Shown here piece after piece: positions 1-8,747 of a stretch of DNA of 64,000 nt. A program made the translations under genes and the position numbers. The notes beneath the pieces were generated by a model. The model saw only the letters and a list, made by a program, of their open reading frames with translations, did no database searches and had not been told where the DNA came from. This DNA is from DASXTK01 sp050744325 (GTDB taxonomy: Bacteria; Actinomycetota; Acidimicrobiia; Acidimicrobiales; VFJN01): contig JBOGHK010000031.1 of the NCBI GenBank assembly GCA_050744325.1, positions 1 to 64,000 of the forward strand, read 5' to 3'. Each line of letters opens with the position of its first letter. The stretch's first letter is position 1.

Positions 1-1042
1 GGGCATCACCGACACCGACCTGCGCTACCGCCAGCGTTACGCCGACATGTGGGCCAACGAGGCCAGCAGGCACGTGTTCCAGGCCCGCAGCCGCATCATG
101 TCGCTGACCCGCCGCTTCCTCGAGGACCGCGGGTTCGTCGAGGTCGAGACCCCGGTGTTCCAGCCCATCCCGGGCGGTGCGCTGGCCCGGCCGTTCACCA
201 CGCACCACAACGCGCTCGACCTCGAGCTCGACCTGCGCATCGCCCCCGAGCTGTACCTGAAGCGGCTGGTGGTCGGCGGGTTCGAGCGGGTGTTCGAGCT
301 GGCCCGGGTGTTCCGCAACGAGGGGCTGTCGACCCGGCACAACCCCGAGTTCACGATGCTCGAGCTCTACCAGGCCTACGCCGACTACGGCGACATGATG
401 CAGCTCACCGAGCAGCTGGTCGCCCATCTCGCCACCGAGGTCTGCGGGTCCACGTCGGTCACCTACGCCGGCCGCACTGTCGAACTCGCGCCGCCGTGGC
501 GCCGGGCGTCACTGGTCGACCTCGTCGAGGAGCATGCCGGCGTGCGGGTCGACGTGCGCATGCCGATCGACCAGCTCCGCAAGGTGGCGGCCGACTGCGG
601 CGTCGAGCCCGACGACGCGTGGGGGCCCGGGAAGCTGGTGCTGGAGATCTACGAGAAGACCACCGAGGCCGAGCTGTGGGGCCCGGTGTTCGTCTGCGAC
701 TACCCGATGGAGGTCTCGCCGCTCGCCCGCGACCACCGCGAGCTGCCCGGGATGGTCGAGCGGTTCGAGGCCATCGTCGCCGGTCGCGAGCTCGCCAACG
801 CGTTCAGCGAGCTGGTCGACCCCTACGAGCAGCGCCGCCGGTTCGAGGAGCAGGCCCGGCAGAAGGCCGCCGGTGACGCCGAGGCGATGGTCGTCGACGA
901 GGACTTCGTCCGGGCGTTGGAGTACGGCATGCCGCCGACCGGTGGGCTGGGCATCGGCATGGACCGGCTGGTGATGCTGCTCACCGACACGCACGCCATC
1001 CGCGACGTGATCCTGTTCCCGACCCTCCGCCCCGAGGCGTAG
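1..1042 (+). CDS. lysS: lysyl-tRNA synthetase, class II (3' part)
   Basis: The gene is open at the left window edge, reading in frame from base 2 to a TAG at 1040-1042, so the N-terminal OB-fold anticodon-binding domain is missing. What remains is the class II catalytic core. Motif 2 is visible as FERVFELARVFRNEG and motif 3 as GLGIGMDRLVMLLT near the end, followed by the usual RDVILFPTLRP tail. The enzyme charges tRNA-Lys in the cytoplasm using ATP. The last 62 bases overlap the 3' end of the opposed propeller gene, so the two are convergent. Family assignment is firm. Confidence 0.96.
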   Translation, partial: GITDTDLRYRQRYADMWANEASRHVFQARSRIMSLTRRFLEDRGFVEVETPVFQPIPGGALARPFTTHHNALDLELDLRIAPELYLKRLVVGGFERVFELARVFRNEGLSTRHNPEFTMLELYQAYADYGDMMQLTEQLVAHLATEVCGSTSVTYAGRTVELAPPWRRASLVDLVEEHAGVRVDVRMPIDQLRKVAADCGVEPDDAWGPGKLVLEIYEKTTEAELWGPVFVCDYPMEVSPLARDHRELPGMVERFEAIVAGRELANAFSELVDPYEQRRRFEEQARQKAAGDAEAMVVDEDFVRALEYGMPPTGGLGIGMDRLVMLLTDTHAIRDVILFPTLRPEA

Positions 1043-2456
1043 CGGGGATCGGCGTCACATCGAGGTGTGTCTGGGCCCGGCGGCCGAACCAGCCGAAGCC
1101 CGGTTGGTGCAGCGTGACCCGAAGCTCGTAACGGCCTGGATCGGCCGGCGCGGTCAGCGCGACCTCGACGTCGACGGTCTCGCCCGGATGGACCAGGCGG
1201 GGGAGGGGTGCCAGTGGGTTCTGGACCACCGCATCGGGCGACGCACCGTTGCGGCTCGACCCGCTGTCCAGCGGCAGCCACCGCGCACCGATCCGGATCG
1301 GGTTCGGCACCACGGACGCCAGCGCCAGCTTCGACCGGTTCTCGACCTGCACCACCAACAGCCGAACCTCCCCGGCCTGGGCAACCGCCGGTAGGTCGGC
1401 GTAGACCCGGCACCGGGACGCCGTCGTCCGGTCGACGATCTGCCCCGGCTCGGTCAGCTTGGCAGCCACCCGTGGGCCCACCAGCTGCACCCGGACGTTG
1501 CCCGGCGCCGGCTGCCGCTCGGCCACCCGCCCGCCGCCGCGGTGCTGTTCGACCGCGCGAGCCGGGTTGGCCCCGAATCCGATCGCCAGGCCGCGGGCCA
1601 GGCCGAACGGCACGGCCACGATGTCGTAGACCTCCAGACAGGGCATGGGGATGCGTTCGACGATCTCGAAGCTCGCCAGGTCGACGATCGCGATGTCGGC
1701 GCGGTCGTCATCGTCGGACCGGCGGGCGTTGCCACCCACGAACGCCCACGGCCCGACGATGCCGAGCCCGCGGCTGAACCGGCGGACGGCGACTCGTCGC
1801 AGTTCTTCGCCGCCGAGGTCGTACTCGACGAGCGCTCCGCTGGTGGACTCGCAGACGTACCAGCGGTCGCCGACATGGCGGGGTGTGTGGGGGTGGCCGA
1901 GACCGGCCAGCACGTCGACGCGCCGTTCGATGTCGTGGACGAAGCCCGTCCGCTTGTCCTCAGCCGTCTTCCACGCCTTGTACTCGTCGAAGCGGCCGAA
2001 GGCGCACACGTGCAGGCGACCGTCGACGACCACCAGCGAGTTAGGGTGCCAGGAGTCGGGAACCGGGCTGCCCCGCCACACCACCTTGGGCGTGGCGTCG
2101 GTCGCCGTGCCGATCTCCAGCCGCCACACCACCGCGTCCCAGCTGGAGGTGATGTGCACCGCGCCGTCGTGCCAGCAGACGTCGTGGGGATCGCGGATGG
2201 CGTCCAGCCGCTGATAGCTGCGCACGCCGCGCTCGTCGTAGGAGAACAGCTCGCAGCTCGCGGTCTGCTCGCCGGGCGCTCGCAGCACCCGCCAGATGCG
2301 CCCGCCACCGAGGGCGAGCCCGGACGTGGGCAGGTCGTCGAGTGCGACCGGACTGCCACTGGTGAGGTCGTAGACACCGCCACCCCACTTCCCGAAGCCG
2401 CTGACCAGCAGCCGGCGACCGGCCAACTCGTGCTGCCACAGCTTCGGTTCCGGCAT
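981..2456 (-). CDS. DUF4915/TIGR03032-like propeller protein
   Basis: 491 residues, no signal peptide or membrane segment. Residues 1-320 are rich in repeated W/V-rich blades, with the phrase SRGLGIVGPWAFVGG near 230 that resembles the DUF4915 (TIGR03032) propeller family. Residues about 340-470 form a separate beta-sandwich-like module (ENRSKLALASV, LVHPGETVDVEVALTAPADPGRYELRVTL). This resembles the accessory module seen at the ends of some actinobacterial methyltransferases and glycosyltransferases. Start ATG at 2456 is supported by a TAGGTT box 6 bases upstream. No enzyme activity can be named; it may act in surface polysaccharide metabolism, which is only a guess from the C-terminal module. 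Confidence 0.55.
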   Translation of the reverse strand: MPEPKLWQHELAGRRLLVSGFGKWGGGVYDLTSGSPVALDDLPTSGLALGGGRIWRVLRAPGEQTASCELFSYDERGVRSYQRLDAIRDPHDVCWHDGAVHITSSWDAVVWRLEIGTATDATPKVVWRGSPVPDSWHPNSLVVVDGRLHVCAFGRFDEYKAWKTAEDKRTGFVHDIERRVDVLAGLGHPHTPRHVGDRWYVCESTSGALVEYDLGGEELRRVAVRRFSRGLGIVGPWAFVGGNARRSDDDDRADIAIVDLASFEIVERIPMPCLEVYDIVAVPFGLARGLAIGFGANPARAVEQHRGGGRVAERQPAPGNVRVQLVGPRVAAKLTEPGQIVDRTTASRCRVYADLPAVAQAGEVRLLVVQVENRSKLALASVVPNPIRIGARWLPLDSGSSRNGASPDAVVQNPLAPLPRLVHPGETVDVEVALTAPADPGRYELRVTLHQPGFGWFGRRAQTHLDVTPIPATPRGGGSGTGSRRGWRACR

Positions 2457-2462
2457 CCCCGG

Positions 2463-2468
2463 AACCTA
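2463..2468 (-). promoter_or_regulatory. -10 box of propeller gene
   Basis: TAGGTT, 6 bases before the ATG at 2456; no Shine-Dalgarno fits between, consistent with a leaderless transcript. Confidence 0.6.
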
Positions 2469-2478
2469 GCCCCCACCA

Positions 2479-2529
2479 CGAAATCTCGGCAGGAACGCAC
2501 GCTTCCCGGCGGTTTCTGCCGAGATTTCG
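2479..2529. repeat. long imperfect inverted repeat
   Basis: Left arm 2479-2497 (starting CGAAATCTCGGCAG) and right arm 2511-2529 (ending CTGCCGAGATTTCG) pair over 14 perfect bases plus further pairs after one mismatch, around a loop of about 13 bases. It sits between two genes on the same strand, just after the stop of the membrane-protein gene. It can serve as a terminator for that gene, although the AT-rich stem is unlike the GC-rich hairpins elsewhere in the window. It could instead be a small repeat element. Confidence 0.6.
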
Positions 2530-2540
2530 GGTGCCGTGGG

Positions 2541-5351
2541 TCAGACGAAGCGCTCGCGGATGAGGTCGACCAGACGGCGGCCGGTCTCGTAGGGACCGGT
2601 GCCCCGTCGCTCCATCGCGACGCCGGCAACCAACAGCACGGCCCCGCCGCTCGCCAGCCAGACCCCGGCGTGCAGGTTGGCCGTCGTGTCCAGCGTCTCG
2701 TGGATCGTCACGGCCACCACCAGTGCGGTCCCGATGAGCAGCGGACCGGCCAACCGCCAGGTTGCCCCCGCGACCACGGCGACGACGCCGACCGCGCCCG
2801 CCACCAGCGCGTGCCACGCCGGCCCACCCCCGAGCCGCTCGAGGAGGCCAGAGCCGCCGAGCAGCCCGACGCTCGGGGCGAAGGCCACCCACGAGCTGGT
2901 GCGACCGGCGTGGTGCCCGGAGATCCCCGCGGCGAGGATCAGGAGTGCCACCGGCGCGATGTAGGGCTCGCTGACCTGCACCTCGGCGAGCGCCAGATGG
3001 CCCCACAGACCGACCGTGGCGACACCGATGCCGCACACCGTCAGGTCCGGGCGGCTGATCACCGCGCCGAGGCCCGCGAGGCCGACGCCCAGCACCAGGA
3101 GGTTGGTGGACAGGTAGGCGGCGTCGGCCACGCTCAGCAGCAAGCCCGTTACGGCGGCGATCCCTGCGCAGATCATCGTCGGCGTCACCCATCGGCGGGG
3201 CAGCGACCCACCGATGCCGAGCCAGGCGACCCCGATCAACATCACGCCCAGGCCGGCCTCCGCCACCGTCGAGTCGGAGGCCAGCGCCATCCCGACCACG
3301 GCCACCGGCCCGCCGATACCGGCGCCGACCACCAGCGGGGGCTGGTCGAGGCGGGTTGCGTCGGCCAGGGCGAATGCGGCCACCAGGGCGCCGAGCACCG
3401 CGACGTGCTTGGGCTCCATGGCGGGGGCGGCCGCCAGGGGGACGACGGCCGCGACCCGGGGGATGAAGGCCAGCGAGTCCCACGGGGTCGGCGAACGTCG
3501 AGCCCCCCGGCCGCTCCGCCTGACCGCCGAGCCCGCCAGCCAGGCGAACCAGCGGTAGACGGACCAACCCACCTCGCGCGTCACGCCGGAGTCGTGCGGC
3601 GCTGCACGGTCGAGCAGCAGCGCGACCACCCAGGCGGCACACGTCGCGCCGATCGCCGCAGCGGCGACCCACCCGTCCGCAGCCAGCACCGCGGCACCGG
3701 AGGCCAGGGGGACCAGCGTTCCCACCGTCAGCAGCGTCGCTGTCAGCAGGGTCGTCGGCATCGTGAACGCCGGCACCTCGACCGGCGCGGCCGGCCCGGC
3801 CTCCGCGCCGATCGGGGCCCAGCCTGTCGACGCCCTGCCGGACAACGGCGCAGCCATGCCACCAGGCGGCTCGGCGCGATGTCGGTCAGCCGACCGGACG
3901 GCGGCCCGGACGGCGGCTTCCGCCACGACCAGCGCGCCGATCAGGCCGAGGACGGCGGCCGCAACCGGGTCCTCGTAGGCCACGATCGGCGCCCATCCCA
4001 GCAGACCGACGACCAGCACCTGACCGGTGGGCGGTCCGGTCGAGGTGCCGGCCGCCGGCCCGAACAACACAGCGGTTCCGAGCATCGTGAGCGCGATCGC
4101 CGTGGCGAGGGCCGACTCGGTGGTCAACGTCACCGCACCGACCGCCGCCACGGCCGCCGCTGCCGCCGCTGCCGCCGCGCACGGTGTCAGCGGGTTCTGC
4201 CGGGCCGCCGGGTGGCGCACCACCGTCGTGGCCCACCCGAGGGCAGTCAGCCCGGCCGCGAGCCCGGCCGCGGGGTCGCCGGCCAGCCCGAGCGGCGCGA
4301 GCAGCACGATGCCGCCGAGCACCAGCGTGAAGACGCCGGCGAGGCCCTCGGCCACGTTGGCGACGATCTCGGTGGGCTTGGCCCAGAAGGGGTCGGACCG
4401 CCGGCTCCAGGCCGCGACCTCGGCCAGCAGGAACAGAGTCGCTGCCGCCACCAGCGACTCTGTGCCGGGGGGCTCGCTGCCCGACGGCTCGAAGCCGACC
4501 CACGACGTCGTCGCTCCCACCAGCGACACGGCGATGCCGAGCAACGCCACAGGCACGCTGCGCCAGCGCTGGCCGACGATGCCGAGCGCCACGCCGGCGA
4601 CCAGCCCGGTCACTGCGGTCAGCGGCACCGCCGGATCGCCGGCCAGACCCAGGTCGACCAAGACGCCCGCTGCCGGCCAGCCGAGCTGGTCGGCCCCCGC
4701 GAGCGGAACCGCCAGACCGGCGAGCGTGGCCCAGCCGGCGGCGGCACGGTCGAGGTCGAGGTCGTGCGCCCGTCCGGTCCACGCCCGGTGGCTGGCCACG
4801 GTGAGCAGCGCGACCCCGGCCAGGACCGGGCCGGCGGGCAGGACCGTCGTCCCGCCGATCCCGGCGGCCAGCAGCACGACGCCGAGCCAGGCAGCGCACC
4901 GGAGCACCACCGAGCGTTCGACCTGCGCGGCGATCCCGAAGACCGCGGTGGCCGCCAGCCCCTGCGCCAGCAGCATCTCGTCCCAGGTCCAGCCGGCTTG
5001 GATCCCGACTGCGGTCATGTCGATCGGCACCAGCAGCACCCCGAGGTGGAACAGCGCACCGGCCGTGACCGGCAACGACGAGCGGAGCCGCCGATGCGCG
5101 GCGATGCACGCGCAGGTCACAGCGATCAGCGCTCCCAACTTCGCGGCCTGGGGGATGTCGTCCCAGCGGACGGCGACGAACGTGGCAGCGGCCGCGACGA
5201 GCAGGAACGCCCCCAGGGCGGCGACCCAGCGCGCCCCGACGGGCGCGGCGGAGGACGGCTCGACAGGCGCTGGCGGCGGGAACGGCGGTATTCCCTGACG
5301 GAGGCTCTCGGCCATGAGCCGAGCGTGGACCGCCCAGGCTGCCGGGGACAT
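2541..5351 (-). CDS. large polytopic membrane protein
   Basis: 936 residues. After a short proline-rich cytoplasmic N-terminus (PPFPPPAPVEP) the protein is almost wholly hydrophobic, with two dozen or more likely transmembrane helices starting at about residue 40. It ends in a basic/acidic tail (RLVDLIRERFV). The composition and layout match large actinobacterial membrane proteins of the SCO7613/DUF2157-like type, whose function is unknown. Ala-rich runs around 4150-4190 reflect this composition and are not a nucleotide repeat. Start ATG at 5351 lacks a clear TANNNT box or Shine-Dalgarno, so it could be slightly off. Confidence 0.6.
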   Translation of the reverse strand: MSPAAWAVHARLMAESLRQGIPPFPPPAPVEPSSAAPVGARWVAALGAFLLVAAAATFVAVRWDDIPQAAKLGALIAVTCACIAAHRRLRSSLPVTAGALFHLGVLLVPIDMTAVGIQAGWTWDEMLLAQGLAATAVFGIAAQVERSVVLRCAAWLGVVLLAAGIGGTTVLPAGPVLAGVALLTVASHRAWTGRAHDLDLDRAAAGWATLAGLAVPLAGADQLGWPAAGVLVDLGLAGDPAVPLTAVTGLVAGVALGIVGQRWRSVPVALLGIAVSLVGATTSWVGFEPSGSEPPGTESLVAAATLFLLAEVAAWSRRSDPFWAKPTEIVANVAEGLAGVFTLVLGGIVLLAPLGLAGDPAAGLAAGLTALGWATTVVRHPAARQNPLTPCAAAAAAAAAVAAVGAVTLTTESALATAIALTMLGTAVLFGPAAGTSTGPPTGQVLVVGLLGWAPIVAYEDPVAAAVLGLIGALVVAEAAVRAAVRSADRHRAEPPGGMAAPLSGRASTGWAPIGAEAGPAAPVEVPAFTMPTTLLTATLLTVGTLVPLASGAAVLAADGWVAAAAIGATCAAWVVALLLDRAAPHDSGVTREVGWSVYRWFAWLAGSAVRRSGRGARRSPTPWDSLAFIPRVAAVVPLAAAPAMEPKHVAVLGALVAAFALADATRLDQPPLVVGAGIGGPVAVVGMALASDSTVAEAGLGVMLIGVAWLGIGGSLPRRWVTPTMICAGIAAVTGLLLSVADAAYLSTNLLVLGVGLAGLGAVISRPDLTVCGIGVATVGLWGHLALAEVQVSEPYIAPVALLILAAGISGHHAGRTSSWVAFAPSVGLLGGSGLLERLGGGPAWHALVAGAVGVVAVVAGATWRLAGPLLIGTALVVAVTIHETLDTTANLHAGVWLASGGAVLLVAGVAMERRGTGPYETGRRLVDLIRERFV

Positions 5352-5411
5352 CCGGGCTAGCCCCTACGGGTGCTCGGCCGCCGCCCTGGGCTGCCCTGGG
5401 CGGGGGGTCCG

Positions 5412-6053
5412 CTACTCGATGCCGTGCTCGAGCGCGTAGCGGATCAGCTCCTGCTTCCGGTTGAGGTGGAGCTTGCCGAGGATGTTGCGCACGTGGTTCT
5501 CGACGGTCTTCTCGGCGATGTACAGCTGCTCGCCGATCTCGCGGTAGGTGTGGCCGCGGGCGACGTACTGCAGCACCTCGCGCTCGCGCTCGGACAGCGG
5601 CTGGATCGGCCCGGCGGCCTTGGCGATGCGGCGGAACTCGCCGAGCACCAACGACGCCAACGTCGGCGAGAACACCGGCTCGCCGTGGGCCGCTCGCCAC
5701 AGGTTGTGGCGCAGCTCCTCCGACGGCGTGGTCTTGACCAGGTAGCCGATCGCGCCGGCCGCGACTGCGTCGAGCAGGTCTCGCTCCTGTTCGCTGACCG
5801 TCAACATCACGATCCGCGTCGCCTCGCCACAGGTCCGCGCCACCTTGAGACCCCCGCCACCCGGCATGTTCAGGTCACAGACCACGAGGTCGGGGCGGGC
5901 CGACCGGATGACGGTGATGGCCTCGTCGGCGTCGCCGGCCTCGCCGACGACGTGGAAGTTCGAGCCCAGGTCGGCTCGCAGGCCCGTACGCCAGACCGGG
6001 TGGTCGTCGACGACCACGACCCGCACTGCCCTCAGGTCGTCCGCCGTGCCCAT
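5412..6053 (-). CDS. NarL/LuxR-family response regulator
   Basis: 213 residues. The receiver domain has VVVDDHPVWRTGL at the N-terminus, the phospho-acceptor Asp in VVCDLNMPGGGG and the Lys in YLVKTTPSEEL. The C-terminal LuxR helix-turn-helix is LSEREREVLQYVARG...IAEKTVENHVRNIL. It is the DNA-binding partner of the sensor kinase encoded immediately upstream. The start is placed at ATG 6053 because a TAGGTT box ends 6 bases before it; a GTG two codons upstream is the alternative. The TAG stop codon of the kinase gene (6063-6065) is the first three bases of that box, so this regulator may be transcribed separately as well as by read-through. Confidence 0.93.
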   Translation of the reverse strand: MGTADDLRAVRVVVVDDHPVWRTGLRADLGSNFHVVGEAGDADEAITVIRSARPDLVVCDLNMPGGGGLKVARTCGEATRIVMLTVSEQERDLLDAVAAGAIGYLVKTTPSEELRHNLWRAAHGEPVFSPTLASLVLGEFRRIAKAAGPIQPLSEREREVLQYVARGHTYREIGEQLYIAEKTVENHVRNILGKLHLNRKQELIRYALEHGIE

Positions 6054-6059
6054 CTCCAC

Positions 6060-6065
6060 AACCTA
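6060..6065 (-). promoter_or_regulatory. -10 box of response regulator
   Basis: TAGGTT, 6 bases before ATG 6053. It includes the TAG stop codon of the upstream kinase gene. Confidence 0.55.
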
Positions 6066-7196
6066 GGTGTGGCGTCGCACCGGGACCCAGCAGCGCACCT
6101 CGGCCCCTCGCCCGGCGCCACCGTCGAGCTCGACGCGGCCGCCGACCTCGGCGATGCGCCCCCGGATCGACGAGGTCAAGCCGACGCCCTCCTGCACCTG
6201 GTCGTGGTCGAATCCGGCGCCGTCGTCGCGCACCGAACAGAACAGCATCTCGTTGGCGGGCTCGGCGAACACCGTGATGACCTCGGCGCTGCCGTGCTTG
6301 GCCGCGTTGGTCAGCGCCTCGCTGACCGCGCCGACCAGCGCGTCGGCGACGGCCGGCGCTAGCACCGGCAGGTCCGGGGCGAGGACCACCCGGGCGTTGC
6401 CGCCGTAGTTGTCCTCGTAACGGGCGGCCGCGGCCCGGAGCCGTGAGCCCACCTCGCCGCCTCCGCTCACCGTGGTCGGCGAGCCGAACAGGAACTCGCG
6501 CAGCTCGCGCTCCTGCTCGTGCGCCAGCCGGGCGACGTCGGGGTCGTTGGTCCGGCGCTGGACCAACGCCAGCGTCTGGAGGACGCCGTCGTGGAGCGTC
6601 CGGGCGATCTCCTCCCGTGCCTGGGCGAGCGAGATCCGGCGCTCGGCTTCCCGCAGCTTGCGCATCGCGAACCCCGCGGCACCGCCGGCCAGTCCGTAGA
6701 GAACCAGGGTCGACACGGCCGGCACCCACTGGATGCGCTGGCCCCAGGTGAAGGCGGGGTCGAACTGCTCGCCGACCAGGTGGCCGGCGCCGACCGCGGC
6801 GCCCGCGAGCAGCCCGCCCGGCCCACCGAACGCGATCCCCGCCGTGAAGATGCCGGCCAGCGGCCAGGTCGACGCCAGGGACTGCGCGTGGTCGATGTCG
6901 TTGTAGGCCAGCTGGTCGCCAACGCCCAGAGCGAAGGCGACCGCGAGCTCTGCGGCGAGCACCGGCAGGGTCACGAGACGGCCGGGTTCACGGCGCAACA
7001 GCAGCGTGACCCCAACGGTCACGGCGAGAGCCGCGCCGGCCAGCGTGTAGGCGAGCCAGGCCCGCCCCGTGGGGAGCTCGAGCTCGGCACGGCTGATGGC
7101 GAGGATGATCACCATCCAGGCCCAGGCCAGCCAGCGGAAGGTCGCGACACCGCTCAGCAAGCCTCGGACCAGTGCGTCCTCCCGCGCCGCCACCAC
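6063..7196 (-). CDS. MacS-type sensor histidine kinase
   Basis: About 377 residues. Several transmembrane helices fill the first half. A HisKA_3 dimerisation box with the phospho-acceptor His follows (EIARTLHDGVLQTLALVQRR), then an HATPase domain (EALTNAAKHG, DDGAGFD, VGLTSSIRGRIAEVGG). This is the MacS arrangement of membrane-bound NarL-class kinases and pairs with the regulator immediately downstream. The start is uncertain: tandem GTG codons at 7196/7193 lie just after a CACACT box, while a TTG at 7250 would add 18 residues that look non-conserved. The signal sensed is unknown. Confidence 0.88.
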   Translation of the reverse strand: MVAAREDALVRGLLSGVATFRWLAWAWMVIILAISRAELELPTGRAWLAYTLAGAALAVTVGVTLLLRREPGRLVTLPVLAAELAVAFALGVGDQLAYNDIDHAQSLASTWPLAGIFTAGIAFGGPGGLLAGAAVGAGHLVGEQFDPAFTWGQRIQWVPAVSTLVLYGLAGGAAGFAMRKLREAERRISLAQAREEIARTLHDGVLQTLALVQRRTNDPDVARLAHEQERELREFLFGSPTTVSGGGEVGSRLRAAAARYEDNYGGNARVVLAPDLPVLAPAVADALVGAVSEALTNAAKHGSAEVITVFAEPANEMLFCSVRDDGAGFDHDQVQEGVGLTSSIRGRIAEVGGRVELDGGAGRGAEVRCWVPVRRHT

Positions 7197-7274
7197 ACCC
7201 CCAGTGTGGCCCAGTCCTGGTTCTCGTGAAGGTCTCGGGTCGGCCGCCAACCGAAGATCTCCGACGTCCGCCGG

Positions 7275-7280
7275 TAGCCT
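7275..7280 (+). promoter_or_regulatory. -10 box of MFS gene
   Basis: TAGCCT, 5 bases before GTG 7286; leaderless arrangement. Confidence 0.6.
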
Positions 7281-7285
7281 GCCGC

Positions 7286-8704
7286 GTGCTCGAAGCGACC
7301 CCCGCCGATCTGGCTCGGCGTTCGGCTGACGGGGTGTGGGCGCCGGGCAGGCGGCGGCTCACGGCGGGGTTGGTGCTGACGGTCACGCTGGTGGCGTTCG
7401 AGTCGCTGGCGATCTCGACCGTGATGCCCGTGGTCGCCGACGAGCTGGGCGGCTTGGGTCTCTACGGCTGGGTCTTCTCCGGGTTCTTCCTCGGTGCCCT
7501 CCTCGGGATCGTGGTGGCCGGGCTGCTCGCCGACCAGCGGGGTACCCGCCTGCCGTTCGTCGCCGGCCTGGTCTGCTTCTCGATCGGACTGGTGGTCGGC
7601 GCGTCGGCCCAGTCGATGGGCATGCTGGTGGCCGGGAGGGTGGCGCAGGGCTTCGGTGCCGGGGTGATCCCCGCGGTCGCGTACGTCAGCATCGGGCGGG
7701 TCTACCCGGTCAACCTGCGTCCCCGAGTCTTCGCCATCTTCTCCAGCGCCTGGGTGATCCCCGGCCTCGTCGGGCCGGCCGCGGCCAGCACGCTGGCCGA
7801 CGTCGCCTCGTGGCGGGCGGTGTTCGGCCTGCTCCTGCCGCTGGTGCTGCTGGCGGCGCTGATGACGCTGCCAGCGCTCAGCGACAGCCCCGTGCGCTCG
7901 GCCGTGGCCGGCAGGCCTCGTGCCGAACGGCCGTCATCGAAGCGACTGGTGAACGCCATCGTCCTGGTGGTGGGGGCCGCTCTGGTGCTAGCGGGCCTGG
8001 GCGCGTCGTCGCTGCCGGTCGCCGCGGCCTTGGTCGTGGTCGGCCTGGTGCCGGCCGCGCTGGCCTTCCTTCGCCTGGTGCCCACAGGCACGGTGCGGCT
8101 GGCGGCGGGACTTCCGGCGGCCGTGGCCGTGCGCGGCATCCTGACCTTCGCGTTCTTCGGCGCGGATGCCTACGTCTCGCTGACCCTGACCGAGGCCCGC
8201 GGCTCCTCCACCCGGATGGCGGGCGCCGCCCTGACCGCCGCCACCTTGACCTGGACCGCCGGTTCGTGGATCCAGCAGAAGGTCATCGCCGAACGCGGGC
8301 CGCGCTGGCTGGTGCAGCGGGGCTTCTTGTGCGTCGCCCTCGGAGTCGCCGGGATGCTGGTGGTCCTCACCTCGGTGCCGACCTGGACGGTGCTCCTGGC
8401 CTGGGCGTTCGGGGGGCTGGGCATGGGGCTGGCCTACGGGCCGCTGTCGGTGACCGCGCTGGGCTTGGCCGAGCCGGGCCGCGAAGGCCAGGCGACCGCG
8501 TCGCTGCAGCTCACCGACGTCCTGGGCGTGTCGCTGGGGACAGGTGTCGGCGGGGTGTTCGTCGCCCTGGGCGAGGGACAAGGCTGGGACGTCGGCTCCT
8601 CTCTGACCTTGGCCTTCGCCACCGCTTTGGTCGTCGCCGTCGCGGGGATCCTCGCCGCCGGCCATCTCCCCCGGTCGCTCCCCACCGGCGACCCGGCGCG
8701 CTAG
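7286..8704 (+). CDS. MFS drug/metabolite exporter
   Basis: 472 residues, about 14 transmembrane helices. The first helix pair carries the major-facilitator pattern LVAFESLAISTVMPVVADELGG, with the loop 2-3 signature at GLLADQRGTRLPF, typical of the EmrB/QacA (DHA2) drug:proton antiporters. Start GTG 7286 follows a TAGCCT box by 5 bases and gives a short cytoplasmic N-terminus of the usual size. The gene is divergent from the sensor kinase, so the two-component system could control it, but no operator was recognised. Substrate is not predictable. Confidence 0.88.
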   Translation: MLEATPADLARRSADGVWAPGRRRLTAGLVLTVTLVAFESLAISTVMPVVADELGGLGLYGWVFSGFFLGALLGIVVAGLLADQRGTRLPFVAGLVCFSIGLVVGASAQSMGMLVAGRVAQGFGAGVIPAVAYVSIGRVYPVNLRPRVFAIFSSAWVIPGLVGPAAASTLADVASWRAVFGLLLPLVLLAALMTLPALSDSPVRSAVAGRPRAERPSSKRLVNAIVLVVGAALVLAGLGASSLPVAAALVVVGLVPAALAFLRLVPTGTVRLAAGLPAAVAVRGILTFAFFGADAYVSLTLTEARGSSTRMAGAALTAATLTWTAGSWIQQKVIAERGPRWLVQRGFLCVALGVAGMLVVLTSVPTWTVLLAWAFGGLGMGLAYGPLSVTALGLAEPGREGQATASLQLTDVLGVSLGTGVGGVFVALGEGQGWDVGSSLTLAFATALVVAVAGILAAGHLPRSLPTGDPAR

Positions 8705-8747
8705 GCCGAGGCCGCTCCCGAGCCCCAGTCACGTCGCGAGGTGGGGG

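Noticed and set aside
4135..4195. Ala-codon run (GCC/GCT repeats) looking like a trinucleotide repeat.
   Set aside because: It encodes an Ala-rich transmembrane stretch of the membrane protein on the other strand; no unit is repeated exactly enough to be a locus repeat.
1542..5360. 1272-codon plus-strand frame over the propeller and membrane-protein genes.
   Set aside because: Antisense shadow; the minus-strand genes show signature motifs and a leaderless promoter box.
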